From positions 47,664,007 to 47,728,006 of the forward strand of contig VDFB02018296.1 of NCBI GenBank assembly GCA_007258455.2: DNA of 64,000 nt, read 5' to 3'. The notes below the pieces were generated by a model that was not told the DNA's origin, did no database searches, and saw only the letters and a list, made by a program, of their open reading frames with translations. Every line of letters starts with the position of its first letter. The stretch's first letter is position 1. Origin of the DNA: Sequoia sempervirens (lineage: Eukaryota; Streptophyta; Pinopsida; Cupressales; Cupressaceae). Position numbers and translations under genes: made by a program. Of this stretch, positions 1-10,986 are shown piece after piece.

Positions 1-441
1 TCTTCTTCGCCTATCTGTCTGCAAATGTTCCCACCAAAGGGATGCATGTCCTTTCAATTTTTTACAAGCAAATTTCACCTTCTTGTCTTTAGTGGTACCT
101 TCAAAATCAAAATACTTTTCCATCTCTATTATCCAATCAAGCAATTCATCTGAATCCAACTTACCTCTATAATCTGGTGGATTGAAATGTGGTTTTGTGT
201 TTACTCGAGTTATGGCTCTTATGAACCTATCTTCTCCCTAATCTAGGCCAAGTTGATATTCTTTTTCCGTTTCTTCCTATACTTCTACCTCTTCATCACT
301 CACATCATCAATTGGTCAACCTCTCCTTTGGGCCGTTTCAATTGCATCTAATCTTGCAACAATTCCTATCAACATCTCCATCATAGTTGGGTCTAAATTT
401 CCATGCGCTCCATTTCCTCTAACATTTCTTCTTCTTGCCAT
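1..441 (-). pseudogene. 5' part of gag from a second chromovirus copy (K2), cut by the window edge
   Basis: On the minus strand a start codon lies at 441-439 and the reading runs off the window at base 1. The segment matches the gag region of element K (about 5490-5932) base for base with scattered differences, including the stretch encoding the conserved tryptophan-rich capsid segment near base 1-60. It follows a decayed primer site (552-563) and the LTR at 570-1360, so that LTR serves as this copy's 5' LTR while also being the 3' LTR of K. In-frame stops are present. In life the product would be a structural gag protein of a Ty3/gypsy particle. Confidence 0.8.
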
Positions 442-551
442 ATTTAACACAAGTCCTCTGTAACTGCAGGTTAGATCCTCAATCTACCACCTCGCAACAA
501 ATCTTCAACAGAACTCCACGAATTCTGGCGATCTCTCACAGATCGAATCTT

Positions 552-563
552 ACTCTAATACCA
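552..563 (-). other. Decayed primer-binding site of K2
   Basis: The minus strand reads tggtattagagt next to the LTR end, two changes from the initiator-methionine tRNA site tggtatcagagc that K itself has at 6009-6020. It marks the start of an internal region on the low-coordinate side of the LTR 570-1360. Confidence 0.75.
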
Positions 564-569
564 ATTTGG

Positions 570-1360
570 TGCAACCACAGTAGGAGGGTCCTCAAAGAGA
601 ACAATCCAAACCATGCAACAAGAGTTACACAACATAAGCAACACAAAATATGGCGGCAATGTAGATTCAAATATTCTTATTATCAGAAAATTTAATTACA
701 AATAACCCACAACATCCGGGTTTACAGATTGGGCTCATAGGCCTGACCTAGCATATTCGGAATACAATATTCCTATATTCTCCTTAATGCGAGCTGAAAT
801 ATAACATATCAAATCTAATATTCATCTAACTACTTTTCTAATGATCTATTACAATGATTTATATCACATCTTGAGATCGAGAATCATTCGCATTAGCCAA
901 AGATCATTACAATCTCTAATGAAATAAAATGTAATGTGTGCATGAATAGGTCGGCCTCAAATTTGAATTACTCCTTGGTGAATGTATAGGATGAAGTGTG
1001 GACCTATAATTAAGGTCGGGGACACTCCACAGAACAATTCAAATCACACCGTCAAGATCCACAAGATATGGGAAAGATCCATAAGTGATCAAACTAGCTA
1101 TTAGTTTAGAAAATTAGTCTGGTGCCAGTTCAGGAAACTGCCACTAAATCTAGAAGTGATAACTTGTCGGAAAAATGTCCAATCACGCTCAAATCTTGGA
1201 ATAAGGAAAATGAACATGTCCATGATGAAAACATAGATCCACTAGGTCTGGTGAGCAAATATGATGAATCTTCCAACTTGAACTAAACAAGAACAAAACT
1301 GAAATGAAAATATTTTTGGTTGATCAAAGATTGCCAAGAACCAAGGATTCTCCTACATCA
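570..1360 (-). repeat. LTR shared by K (as 3' LTR) and K2 (as 5' LTR)
   Basis: About 791 bp, aligned along its whole length with the LTR at 6027-6818. On the plus strand it begins tgcaaccac (TG) and ends tcctacatca (CA). A primer site lies just beyond its low end, and K's chromodomain/integrase coding end lies beyond its high end, so internal sequence flanks it on both sides. That is the arrangement of a tandem LTR-internal-LTR-internal array. Confidence 0.85.
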
Positions 1361-1436
1361 GAAATCCGAGGTTATTTGAAAAGTGAGCCCCTCACTTTGT
1401 TGGGGCTAAAGGAAAACCAATACGATCTACCTCAAC

Positions 1437-2700
1437 CTAAGAAATCCAAGAAGAATCCTCCACTGGTTTTCCTTTCCACTTCACAAGATATTCTTTGTAC
1501 TGTCTTCCACGAGTTTTCCTCCCATATTTGATATCCAAAATCTCTTCAATCTCATCTGATTGTTGTTTTAGAAATTGATTCTCCAATTTTTCTTTACTGC
1601 CTTCATTGAATTCTACTTCATGGTATTGATGTAGATTTGCAATTTTGAATATAGGTGATATACCCATGTCATCCGATAGCTCCACTTCATATGCATTTCT
1701 TGAATCAAATTTCTTCAAAATCTTATAGGGTCCAAACTTCCTCATATTGAGCTTACTATATGTGCCAATGGAAATATTTCCTTCCTCAAATACACCATCA
1801 CTTCATCTCCAGCTTCAAACTCCTTAAGTCTCCTCTTTTCATCTACTCACTCCTTATACTTCTGGTTCATATCTTCCAATTGCTCCTTCACTTGAGTATG
1901 CACTTTCTTCATATGTTCTACAAATTCCTCTACTTCTGCACTCCTTTTATCTTCCATACTGATGTCTCACAACTCTGATATACCTGTAGGATGAACTCCG
2001 GTCACAATCTCAAAAGGTGTCTTTTCAGTGCTCTTTTTTACTAAAATATTGTAAGAAAACTTGGCTTGTGCAAGAACTAAATCCCAACTTTTGGTCTTCT
2101 CTCCAACCAAACATCTCAAAAAATTCCCCAAACTCTTGTTTGCTACCTCTGTTTGTCCATCAATCTGTGGGTGAAAAGTAGAACTGAACTTCAAATCTTT
2201 CTTTAACTTCTTCCAAAGTTTCCTCCAAAAGTAACCAACAAACTTTGTATCTCTGTCTAAAAAAATACTCCTAGGTAATCCATGCAATTTGACTACTTCC
2301 TTGAAAAAAAAGTCTGCCACATGTACTACATCTATTGTCTTCTTACAAGGTATGAAATGCACCATTTGAGAAAACTTATCCACCACCACAAATATAGAAT
2401 CATTACCTCTTTGTGTCTTTGACAAACCAAATATGAAATCCATGCTGATATCCTCCCAAGGTCTCTTTGAAACTATCAAAGGCTTATACAATGCAACATT
2501 CTGACTACTCCCTTTTGAAACTTGACAAACTTTGCAACTTTGCGCAAATTTCCTAACATCCTTCTGAATCTATGAAAAAAAGTAATTCTCACTCACAAAT
2601 GCTACTGTCTTATCAACTCCAAAGTGTCCTGACAATTCTCCACTATGTTTTTTCTTTCACCAAGTTATCCCTCATTGAACTCTGGGGTATACACAACTAA
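1437..2700 (-). pseudogene. K integrase with C-terminal chromodomain
   Basis: The integrase inserts the cDNA into the host genome. In order on the minus strand are a zinc-binding HHCC region (about 2500-2660, ending in a CKVCQ motif), the catalytic core (about 1967-2491), and a C-terminal part that finishes in a chromodomain at about 1437-1570. The core shows the DDE set as MDF, DRD and QTEV. The chromodomain carries the typical YLVKWKG and a following DSSWI. Chromodomains of this family steer insertion toward particular histone marks (known for the family). The end of the core and the chromodomain part are in separate frames with stops between them, so the gene is broken. Confidence 0.88.
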
Positions 2701-2783
2701 TTTCCTATGAACAACATATGCTCCCAAATGAAATAATCTAACCACTGACTCCTATCCTCCAAAAATGGTTTTTTACAAGCTCT

Positions 2784-3293
2784 CTAAGGTTCTACAAAAT
2801 CTGGGTCTTCCTCATACAAGTTCTTCAATTCATCAAAGCCTAATACCTTCACCCTCATGTCTGCCAGTAAATTCCTTCTCCTACTCAAATCATCAACAAC
2901 TCTATTTGACTTTCCACTCCTATGTTTCAAAATAAAAGTATAACTCTGCAAAAATTCTACCCATCTCATGTGTCTTTGATTCAACTTACCTTGACTACTC
3001 AAATACTGCAATGCTTGGTGATCTGTATACAACACAAACTCCTTAGGAAACAATTAATCTCTCCACTTCTTCAAGGTTTAAAATATGGCATAAAAAACTT
3101 GATCATACACTACATACTTTCTCCTAGCATCATTCAATTTCCCACTGAAATAAGCTATTGGTCTTCCTTCTTGACTTAATACTGCTCCAATTACATTTGC
3201 ACTTGTGTCACAATCTATCTAAAATACCTTATTAAAGTCCAGTAAAGCCAACACATGCTGCTGAATCACCTTCTGTTTCAACAACTCAAAAAT
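2784..3293 (-). pseudogene. K RNase H domain
   Basis: The RNase H removes the RNA strand during reverse transcription. The 3' half (2784-3053) is open and contains the YTDHQALQYL and HRSGKSNRVVDDLSRR motifs of Ty3-type RNase H. The 5' half is read in the same direction up to the RT fragment and contains FQIDCDTS with two in-frame stops before the YTDHQ motif. It joins directly to the RT above it, as in the pol polyprotein of this superfamily. Confidence 0.85.
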
Positions 3294-4549
3294 CTAGTCT
3301 ACTCCAAATGTCCACTTAAAATATTTCTTATCCCCTCTCATTGTTTTTGTCATAGGACTGTAAATAGAACTGAAATTCCTAATGAACTTTCTGTAGAAAC
3401 TAGCCAATCCATGAAATGATCTTACCTCTCCAATGCTCTCTGGTGTAGGCCATTCAACAATTTCTCTTACCTTCTTAGGATCCATTTTCAATCCATCCAC
3501 AGATATCATAAATCCCAGATATATCAATTCTCCATTCATGAAACTACACTTCTTAATGTTTATCAACAATTGCTCTTCTCTCAACCTTTGCAAAACTTGT
3601 CTTATATGCAACAAATGTTCTTCCCTAGTCTTATTGAAAATCAAGATGCCATCCAAATAAAAATCACAAAATTACCCAAGAATTTCTTCAATACCTCATT
3701 CATCAACCTCATGAAAGTACTTTGTGCATTCGTTAGTCCAAAAGGCATCACCAACCACTCATACAATCCTTCCTTTGTCTTCCACTCATCCCCTTCTTTG
3801 ATTCTAATATGATGATATCCACTCTTCAAATCTATCTTTGTAAAGTATTTAGCTCCACTCAAACAATCCATAATGTCATCCATCCGGGGCAAAGGAAATC
3901 TATACTTCACTATGATTTTGTTTATGGCTCTAGAATCTATACACATTCTCCATTATCCATCCTTATTAGGTGCTAACACAATAGGTACTACACAAGGACT
4001 TAATCTTTCTCTGATGAAACCCTTCCTCAACAACTCTTGCACTTGTCTATTCAACTCTTCATTCTCTTTCGGTGTCATCTGGTGTGTTGATTTATTAGGA
4101 AAACTAGCTCTAGGAATTAGATCCATGCAATGACTAATACTTCTCACAAGTGGTAATCCATTAGGTACATTATTTGAAATGATCTCCTCATACTCTGTTA
4201 GCAACTCCTTTATCTCCCCCAGTTGATCTTCTACATGCTTCAAGTCTTCAGCCTTCTTAGGAACCAAGGCATAGCACATGTTCTCATGTCTTAGTCCATC
4301 TAGAAATCTCCTTCCATCCACCAAACAAATTTTAGCACTCGTACAAACCTCAACTTTAGAAACATCCTCCAATGGCAACAAAGTTTGCTTCATCCCATTA
4401 GCAACAATGGTATATGTGTTCTTCTTTCCATCACGAGTAGCCTGTCTATCATATTGCCAAGGCCTTCCCAAACAAACATGGCATAAATCCATAGGCATCA
4501 TATCACACAAAACTTCATCATGGTAATTTCCTATCTTTAATTTCACCAA
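3294..4549 (-). pseudogene. K reverse transcriptase
   Basis: Copies the element's RNA into DNA. Three consecutive minus-strand pieces (3953-4549, 3641-3946, 3294-3656) give the N-terminal fingers, the palm and the thumb. Recognisable are the KGFIRE/SPC segment, [25 protein letters not shown] and the catalytic motif read as YLDG instead of YLDD around 3645-3660. One stop separates the first two pieces, and a one-base shift just before the YLDG motif separates the last two. The second catalytic aspartate is a glycine, so the enzyme would be inactive even without the frameshift. Confidence 0.88.
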
Positions 4550-4597
4550 ACATTGTTCACTTACCAGTATCTTATGCTCATCTTGAATCCATGATAT

Positions 4598-4801
4598 CTA
4601 ATAGGGCTTTGGGTGTTTCAATATTTCCAACTTTAATTTGGTCACCATTTCTTCAAAAACTAGGTTCTCAGAGCTTCCACTATCAACAATCACTTTGCAA
4701 CATTTACCATCTACCTTGGATCTAGTTTGAAACAAATTCTTTCTCTGCAATGGTTCCTGCTCCATCTCACTTTGACATAATACTCTTTTGTTCACCAACA
4801 C
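4598..4801 (-). pseudogene. K aspartic protease
   Basis: The protease cuts the gag-pol polyprotein. The piece contains CKVIVDSGSSENLV with the catalytic aspartate at 4682-4684. Retroelement proteases usually read DSGA or DTGA; DSGSS variants occur in plant Ty3 elements. It lies between the nucleocapsid knuckle (4901-4942) and RT, the expected place. Confidence 0.8.
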
Positions 4802-4889
4802 TTCTCTATCTTCTGGTTTAATAGATGATCTGATATGATCCTCCTCAACAAAGGTTGTTCTTCTACTATTATCTATCTTTTTTCTTGTC

Positions 4890-5932
4890 TCTCCTTGATT
4901 ACATTCAAATGCTCTATGTCCTTCTCCACCACATTTAAAACAAGTTCCCTTGAATACTCTCTTCTCCTATCCTCTATTCTCTTTTCTATAACCCTCATTT
5001 CAGTAACCACCATATCCTCCTCTATGGTACGATTTTCCATCATCTCTATAGTATGAATTATCATTCTTATTGACTTCATTATATTTATTCTGATCTACAA
5101 AAGATCCTCTTCCTCCTCCAGTAAAAGTTCTTCCTATTTGAGATTTTCCACTTCTTCGTCTCTATCTTTGCTCTTGTCTTTTATTCAACTTCTCTTTTTC
5201 TTTTAGGGCACATTGATATGCTTCCTCCACACTCATAAACTTGATCAAAATAATCTCATCCTATATAGATGGTCTCAATCCATTCACATATCTGGTTACT
5301 TGCTCGATCTCATCCTCTGAATGTGTATATCTAATATTCAACTTGTAGAACTCCTCAGTATACTCTATCACACTTAACTCCTACTTCAAATTCTACAACT
5401 TACAAAAAAAATTGATCTGATAATATGTAGGCATAAACTTTGTCTTTAACTTATTCACTATCCAATCCCATGATTTTATCTTCTCCTTTCCTCTTCTTCG
5501 CCTATCTGTCTGTAAATTTTCCCACCAAAGGCATGCTTGTCCTTTCAACTTTGTGCAAGAAAATTTTACCTTCTTGTCTTCAGTGGTACCTTCAAAATAA
5601 AAATAATTTTCCATCTCTATTATCCAATCAAGCAATTCATCTGAATCCAACTTACCTCTATAATCCAGTGGATTGAAATGTGGTTTTGTGTTTGCTCGAG
5701 TTAGGTCTCTTATGAACCTCTCTTCTCCCTGATCTAGGCCATATTGATCTTCTCTTTCCCTTTCTTCCTATACTTCTACCTCTTCATCACTCACATCATC
5801 AACTGGTCAACCTCTCCTTTGGGTCATTTTGACTGCATCTAATCTTGCAACAATTCCTCTCAAAATATCCATCATAGTTGGGTCTACATTTCCATGCACT
5901 CCATTTCCTCTAACATTTCTTCTTCCTTCCAT
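4890..5932 (-). pseudogene. K gag with capsid segment and CCHC zinc knuckle
   Basis: Structural protein of the virus-like particle. The chosen start is the ATG at 5932-5930, about 77 bases downstream of the primer site. A retrotransposon gag domain is visible at 5393-5650 with the ACLWWENL segment and a following KFMPTYY segment. A CCHC knuckle (C-x2-C-x4-H-x4-C) encoded at 4901-4942 is intact and would bind RNA. Stops interrupt the reading before, inside and after the capsid part. The same region is repeated in part at 1-441. Confidence 0.87.
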
Positions 5933-6008
5933 CTTTACACAAGTCCTCTACAGCTGTAGGTCAGATACGACTCCGTGAATTCTGGTGATCTCTCATAGAT
6001 TGAATCTC

Positions 6009-6020
6009 GCTCTGATACCA
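6009..6020 (-). other. K primer-binding site (initiator Met tRNA)
   Basis: The minus strand reads tggtatcagagc, an exact 12-base complement of the 3' end of plant initiator-methionine tRNA, six bases inside the 5' LTR end. Confidence 0.92.
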
Positions 6021-6026
6021 ATTTGG

Positions 6027-6818
6027 TGTAGCCACGGTAGGAGGGTCCCCAAAGAGAACAATCCAGACCATGCAACAAGAGTTACACAATAAAATCAACA
6101 TAGAATATGGAGGAAAATGTAGATTCAAACGTTCTTATTGTCAAAAACTTCAATTACAAACAACTAAAAACATCTGGGTTTACAGATTGGGGTCACAAGC
6201 CTGGCTTATCAAATTTGACATACAATATTCCTATATGCTCCTTAATGTGAGTGGAAATCTAACATCTCAAATATAATATTCATCTGACTACATTTCTAAT
6301 GATCTATTACAATGATTTATATCACATCTTGAGATCTAGAATCATTCATGTTGGCCAAAGATCATCACAATCTCCAATGAAAGAAAATGTAACGTGTGCA
6401 TGAATAGGTTGGCCTAAAATTTGAATTAATCCTCGGTGAATGTATAGGATGAAGTGTGGACCTATAATTAAGGTCAGGTGAACTCCATGAAATAGTCCTT
6501 ATCACACCATCAAGATCCACAAGATATGAGAAAGATCCACAAGCGATCAGACTAGCCGTTAGTTTAGAAAATTATTCTAGTGCCAGTTCAAGAAACTGCC
6601 ACTAAATCCGGAAGCAATAATTTTCCAGAAAAAGATCCAATCATGCTCAAATCTTGGAATAAGGAAAATGAACATGTCCACGATGAAAACATAGATTTGC
6701 TAGCTCGAGTGAGAAAATATGATGAATCTGCCAACTTGAATTGAACAAGAATAAAACTAAAATGAAAATATTTTTGGTTGATGCAAGATTTCCAAGAACC
6801 AAGGATGCTCTTGCATCA
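6027..6818 (-). repeat. K 5' LTR
   Basis: About 792 bp; begins TG and ends CA on the plus strand (tgtagccac...ttgcatca). It pairs with 570-1360. At its high-coordinate end (the U3 start on the minus strand) an 11-base inverted repeat, ttgatgcaaga / tcttgcatcaa, occupies 6778-6788 and 6809-6819. Confidence 0.9.
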
Positions 6819-7291
6819 AATAAATCATTTTTTGGATTTATTTGTTTTAGTCACCCAAGATATGGATAAGATGTTTTTCTTGGATATAGGCATCTAAGAT
6901 GAGGATGAGGTTATTTTGACTTAATAGATTGATTTTAAAGACCACGCTTTTTGGGATTTTATGGAAGATTGAGGATGCTTTTTTAGGCCTCTATCTTGGT
7001 GCCCTATAAATATGAGAATTTGATTGGGGAGTTGTGCAAACAATTTTTCATTGTAGGGTTATGCTGTTAGATTTCCTCTAGAGAAGAGCAAAATGTAAAT
7101 ATCCATGTTAAGGCTTAGAGCTTGGAAGTTTACTCTAATGGTTTTTTGTAGATTAATACACTGGTTCAATGCTTTGGAGTGTGTAATTTTTTACCTAAAA
7201 GGGTTTTCCACATGTATATTGGTGTTTCTTATCTTCTATATTTTATTATTCTATTCTTCTTCTTTCATGGTCTTAAAGTGGTAATTTACAT
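6819..7291 (+). repeat. D': fragment of LTR D, duplicated copy, truncated by K
   Basis: Near-identical to 9512-9982. It holds a TATA motif (tataaata, 7005-7012) and a downstream ggttttccacatgtatat segment typical of copia-type R/U5, all in plus orientation. It ends in tacat (7287-7291), the target site of element B. The beginning of this LTR copy should lie left of the window, on the far side of the K array. Confidence 0.8.
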
Positions 7292-8266
7292 TGAAAGGAA
7301 GCCAAGTGAGTGGAAATAACTTACTACACTAACCTAAGTAGGGGAGAGTTACAAAATTTTCTTTTAACACCTTATTCAGTTATAGAAATAGAAACACATA
7401 TAAAGAATATAAGGTAAAAATAACAAGAACACATAAAACAAACAACACCAGATATACGTGGGGAAAACCATTTAGGGTAAAAACACTACCCTCCAAAAGC
7501 ACAATACTACTATATTATTTGAAATAAACATTACAATGCAACGCAAAGTACAAAGCTTCATCAACAAGTGTTTAAAAAAAAGCACCTATTTTGGAGTGAA
7601 TTTGGCATCACTTCATTACCTGCAAACAAACTATGCATTCTACAATGTAGGGCATCCAAATTATAGAAAGATGCAAGCAAGAATAAGCATCTAGAAGAGG
7701 ATGGACATCCAAATCTACATGGAACAATATTGCATCCCATAACATGCATTTGGAAATGTGTAACATATTCCCTTACACTCCTTAAAATTGTCATAACATG
7801 CAAATATTCCTTCCTCGAGCGTGGACACCCAAAATATGCTAAAACTAAGCTATGAAAGATGCCTTACACATCTTACAGCTGTCATAGAATCTATCATAAC
7901 TAAAAGCACTTACAATTGTAAGAGAATTGGTCATAATTGACCAAGAGTACTTGATTCTCTTACAACCTTCCATAACCCAAATTGGGTGCCAACTTTCTCC
8001 ATGCTAAAATATACCTTGTGACATGTCATAGAATCTATCATAAGCTGTTATAAATTTTCATAGGTCCAAGTTTCCAAAGTGGGATGCCTACCTCCACTTG
8101 GGATTATGATGTGACGTCTAGTCACCTCCAACGGGGATGCCAACCAACTAGTGGGTCCCAATTAATGACAATACAATGTAGGCAATTAAACAATACATAC
8201 AAATACAATAATACACTAAATTAATCAATATTAGGGTTCTAAGGTTGAGACACCTTAATCCCAACA
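7292..8266 (-). repeat. Duplicated copy of element B's 3' LTR
   Basis: 975 bp, TG...CA on the plus strand, aligned end to end with 9983-10946 and more distantly with 30366-31346. It is preceded by the same D fragment and the same tacat as the B copy, so it arose by duplication of the D/B junction and not by a fresh insertion. It shares sequence variants with 9983-10946 that 30366-31346 lacks (for example around 7330-7370). Confidence 0.88.
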
Positions 8267-8458
8267 TTCTCCCACTTGTTGAAGACCTGCCAAGAGTCAT
8301 ATGAAATTATCTGTTCAAGGCCCCAAGGCCATGGAATGAAAACTTTTTTGTACGTACTGGTTTCGTTAGTGCATTTGCAACATTCACCAAAGTGTCAACC
8401 TTTTCCAAGTTCACCTTTCCATATTCTACCATATCATGAAAAAAATGATACTAAACAT
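8267..8458 (-). pseudogene. Duplicated 3' end of element B: polypurine tract and RNase H tail
   Basis: Begins with the polypurine tract (minus strand caagtgggagaa, 8267-8278) and continues with about 180 bases matching 10959-11150, the C-terminal tail of B's RNase H. The match stops abruptly after base 8458, where D-interior sequence begins: the tandem-duplication junction. Confidence 0.82.
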
Positions 8459-9195
8459 AGATTTGACATTACTCATGTAGCGGGTTCCTAGATGTGTATG
8501 TTCTTTATTGACAGGTTTTATAAATGGAGCTTGTGATTGTAGTTTATGGGTTGGATACGTTGTTGGAATGAGTTCTAATGGTGTTTTAGATACCTTTTGA
8601 GGTATGGATGATTGGATGGATTAGAAGTTGTTGTGGTTTGTTTTTCCAGTCATGTGAGTATTTTAGTTAGATGTTAAGAATCATTTGTGGTTGTTGTTTT
8701 AAATATTTTGGAACATTCATGTTTGATCTTGTTCTTGGAGGAATTTTCAACTTTAGAGTTGTGTTTTGGTAACATGAGTGAAGTTGGGTACATTGGTGCT
8801 TCTATTAATCTCATGAACAAAGTGGAGTTGTTATAATAACTTATAGCCTTCATTATCACTTGGATTTGATGCTTGTGTTCTTTGGGTTTGTGCATATTCA
8901 CCTTAGCATATTTATTTTCTTCCATAAGTGACATGTTGGAGAACGATAGGAGTTCTTGCTTGATATGGTGGGAATCTTTGATGTTATTGCAAGCATCTTG
9001 TTATTGCACGAGAGCATGTTGGATATTAATTGGGTTTCATGGATGAGTGTGATGATGTTGTATTATTTGGATCATAGCAGTTGAAATCATGTTGTTTCCA
9101 TTAGCTCTTTACATGGTGCTCTAGTTCCATGAGCCTTGTAGCCTTGAGCAGTTAATTATAGTAGACTCTTGTTAGGTCTTCAAAAAGTGGGAGAA
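8459..9195 (+). other. Non-coding interior end of element D with polypurine tract
   Basis: About 740 bases, rich in T and G on the plus strand, without recognisable coding content. It ends in the purine run aaagtgggagaa (to 9195), nearly the same polypurine tract as B's, followed at once by an LTR start. A pol gene would be expected here in an autonomous copia element; none is visible, so D looks non-autonomous. Confidence 0.55.
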
Positions 9196-9982
9196 TATTG
9201 GGATTAATGTATCTCAACCTTTGAGTCCTAGCATTAATTAAATGATTATTAGGTGCATATTAGTTTATCCTAATGTATTAAACTTCCTAAGTTTCCATTT
9301 ACTTTTTGGGTCCTATTATTGAGATGACATCCTACATGGAAGGTGATGACATATGGAAAGGTACCATGAAATTGGTACCCACTTTAAGAAGTCCTATTTT
9401 ATAGGAGGATACTGTCACATACATCCATATTGGTGAAAAAATATTTTCAAAAGTTCCTATATTGACTTGGGAGTCACAATTAGTTGTTACTATATCATAA
9501 TTGAAGAGGAATAAATAATTTTTTGGATTTATTTGTTTTAGTCACCCAAGATATGGATAAGATGTTTTTATTGGATATAGGCATCTAAGATGAGGATGAG
9601 GTTATTATGACTTAATAGATTGATTTTAAAGATCACGATTTTTGAGCTTTTGTGGAAGATTGAGGATGCTTTTTTAGGCCTCAATCTTGGTGCTCTATAA
9701 ATATGAGAATTTGATTGAGGAGTTATGTAGAGAATTTTTCATTGTAGGGTTTCACTATCAGATTTCCTCTAGAGAAGAGCAAGATGTAAATATCCATGTT
9801 AAGGCTTAGATCTTGGAAGTTTACTCTAATATATATTTTTAGATTAATACACTAGTTCAATGCTTTAGAGTGTGCAGGTTTTTACCTGAAAGGGTTTTCC
9901 ACACGTATATTTGTGTTTCTTATCTTCCATCTTTTATTATTCTATTCTTCTTCTTTCATGGTCTTAAAGTGGTAATTTACAT
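9196..9982 (+). repeat. LTR D, left part (interrupted by B)
   Basis: Starts tattgggattaatg, the same opening as B's LTR (tgttgggattaagg) with the first TG decayed to TA. A TATA motif lies at 9696-9702 and a ggttttccacacgtatat segment downstream, in plus orientation. It stops at B's target site tacat (9978-9982) and appears to resume at 31352, giving about 995 bp in all. The relation to B's LTR is distant, so D is a separate but related family in opposite orientation. Confidence 0.7.
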
Positions 9983-10946
9983 TGAAAGGAAGTCAGGTGA
10001 GTAGAAACATCTTCCTACACTAACCTAAGTAGGGGAGAGTTACAAAATTTTCTTTTAACACTTTATTCAGTTACAAAAATAGAAATACATATAGAGAATA
10101 TAAGGTAAAAACAACAAGAACACATAAAACAAACAACCCTAGATATACGTGGGGAAAACCCTTTTGGGTAAAAAACCCCACCCTCCAAAAGCACAATACT
10201 ATAATATTATCTGAAATAAAGACTACAATGTAACCACAAGTACAAAGCTTCATCAACAAGTGTTTCAAAACAAACACCTATTTTGGAGTGAATTTGGTAG
10301 TAGTTCGTCACCTACAAACAAACTATGATTCTACAATGCAAGGCATCCAATATATAGAAAGATGCAAGAAAGAAGAAGCATCTAGAAGAGGATGGACGTC
10401 CAAATCCACATGGAACAATCTTCCATTACATAACATGCATTTGGAAACGTGTAACACATTCCCTTACACCCCTTATAGTTGTCATAATCCTTCCTCAAGC
10501 TTGGGCACCAAAAATATGCTAAAAATAGGCTATGACAGATGCCTTAAACATCTTAAAATTTTCATAGAATCTACCATAACTTAAAGAACTTACAACTGTA
10601 AGATAATCTATCATAATTGACCAAGAATACCCGATTCTCTTACAACCTATCATGACCCAACTTGGGTGCCAACTTTCTCTATGCAAAAATATACCTTATG
10701 ACATGTCATAGAATCTGTCATAAGCTATCATAAATTTTAATAGGTCCATGATTCCAAAGTGGGACACCTACCTCCACTTGGGATGATGATGTGTCATCCA
10801 ATCACCTCCAATGGGGATGCCACCCAACCAGTGGGTCCCAATTGATGACAATACAATGTAGGAAATTAAATAATACACACAAACACAATAATACATTAAA
10901 TTAATCAATATTAGGACTCTAAGTTTGAGAAACCTTAATCCAAACA
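9983..10946 (-). repeat. B 3' LTR
   Basis: 964 bp; plus strand tgaaagga...ccaaaca. Minus-strand TATA-like motif at 10351-10356. The polypurine tract caagtgggagaa (minus) adjoins at 10947-10958. Confidence 0.9.
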
Positions 10947-10986
10947 TTCTCCCACTTGTCAAACTCCTACCAAGAGTCATATGGAA

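Larger units (their letters stand above)
570..6818 (-). mobile_element. Element K: complete Ty3/gypsy chromovirus, decayed
   Basis: A 6.25-kb LTR retrotransposon on the minus strand: 5' LTR 6027-6818, primer site 6009-6020, gag from 5932, protease, RT, RNase H, integrase with chromodomain ending near 1437, 3' LTR 570-1360. The order protease-RT-RNase H-integrase defines Ty3/gypsy, and the chromodomain places it among chromoviruses. Stops and frameshifts interrupt every domain. It sits in LTR fragment D' at 6818/6819. The other insertion boundary lies left of the window because of the tandem copy, so no target-site duplication can be read. Confidence 0.9.

Noticed and set aside
1437..1570. Host chromodomain protein gene
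   Set aside because: The chromodomain is the C-terminal tail of K's integrase and lies inside the element's LTR boundaries.
6009..6020. Met-tRNA-like sequences (also at 552, 15358, 24885, 30352, 31563, 62598) as possible tRNA gene pieces
   Set aside because: Only the 12-base 3' complement is present, always next to an LTR end: primer-binding sites.
8674..8934. 86-codon minus-strand frame
   Set aside because: Lies in D interior, matches no family, and is of a length expected by chance in T/G-rich DNA.
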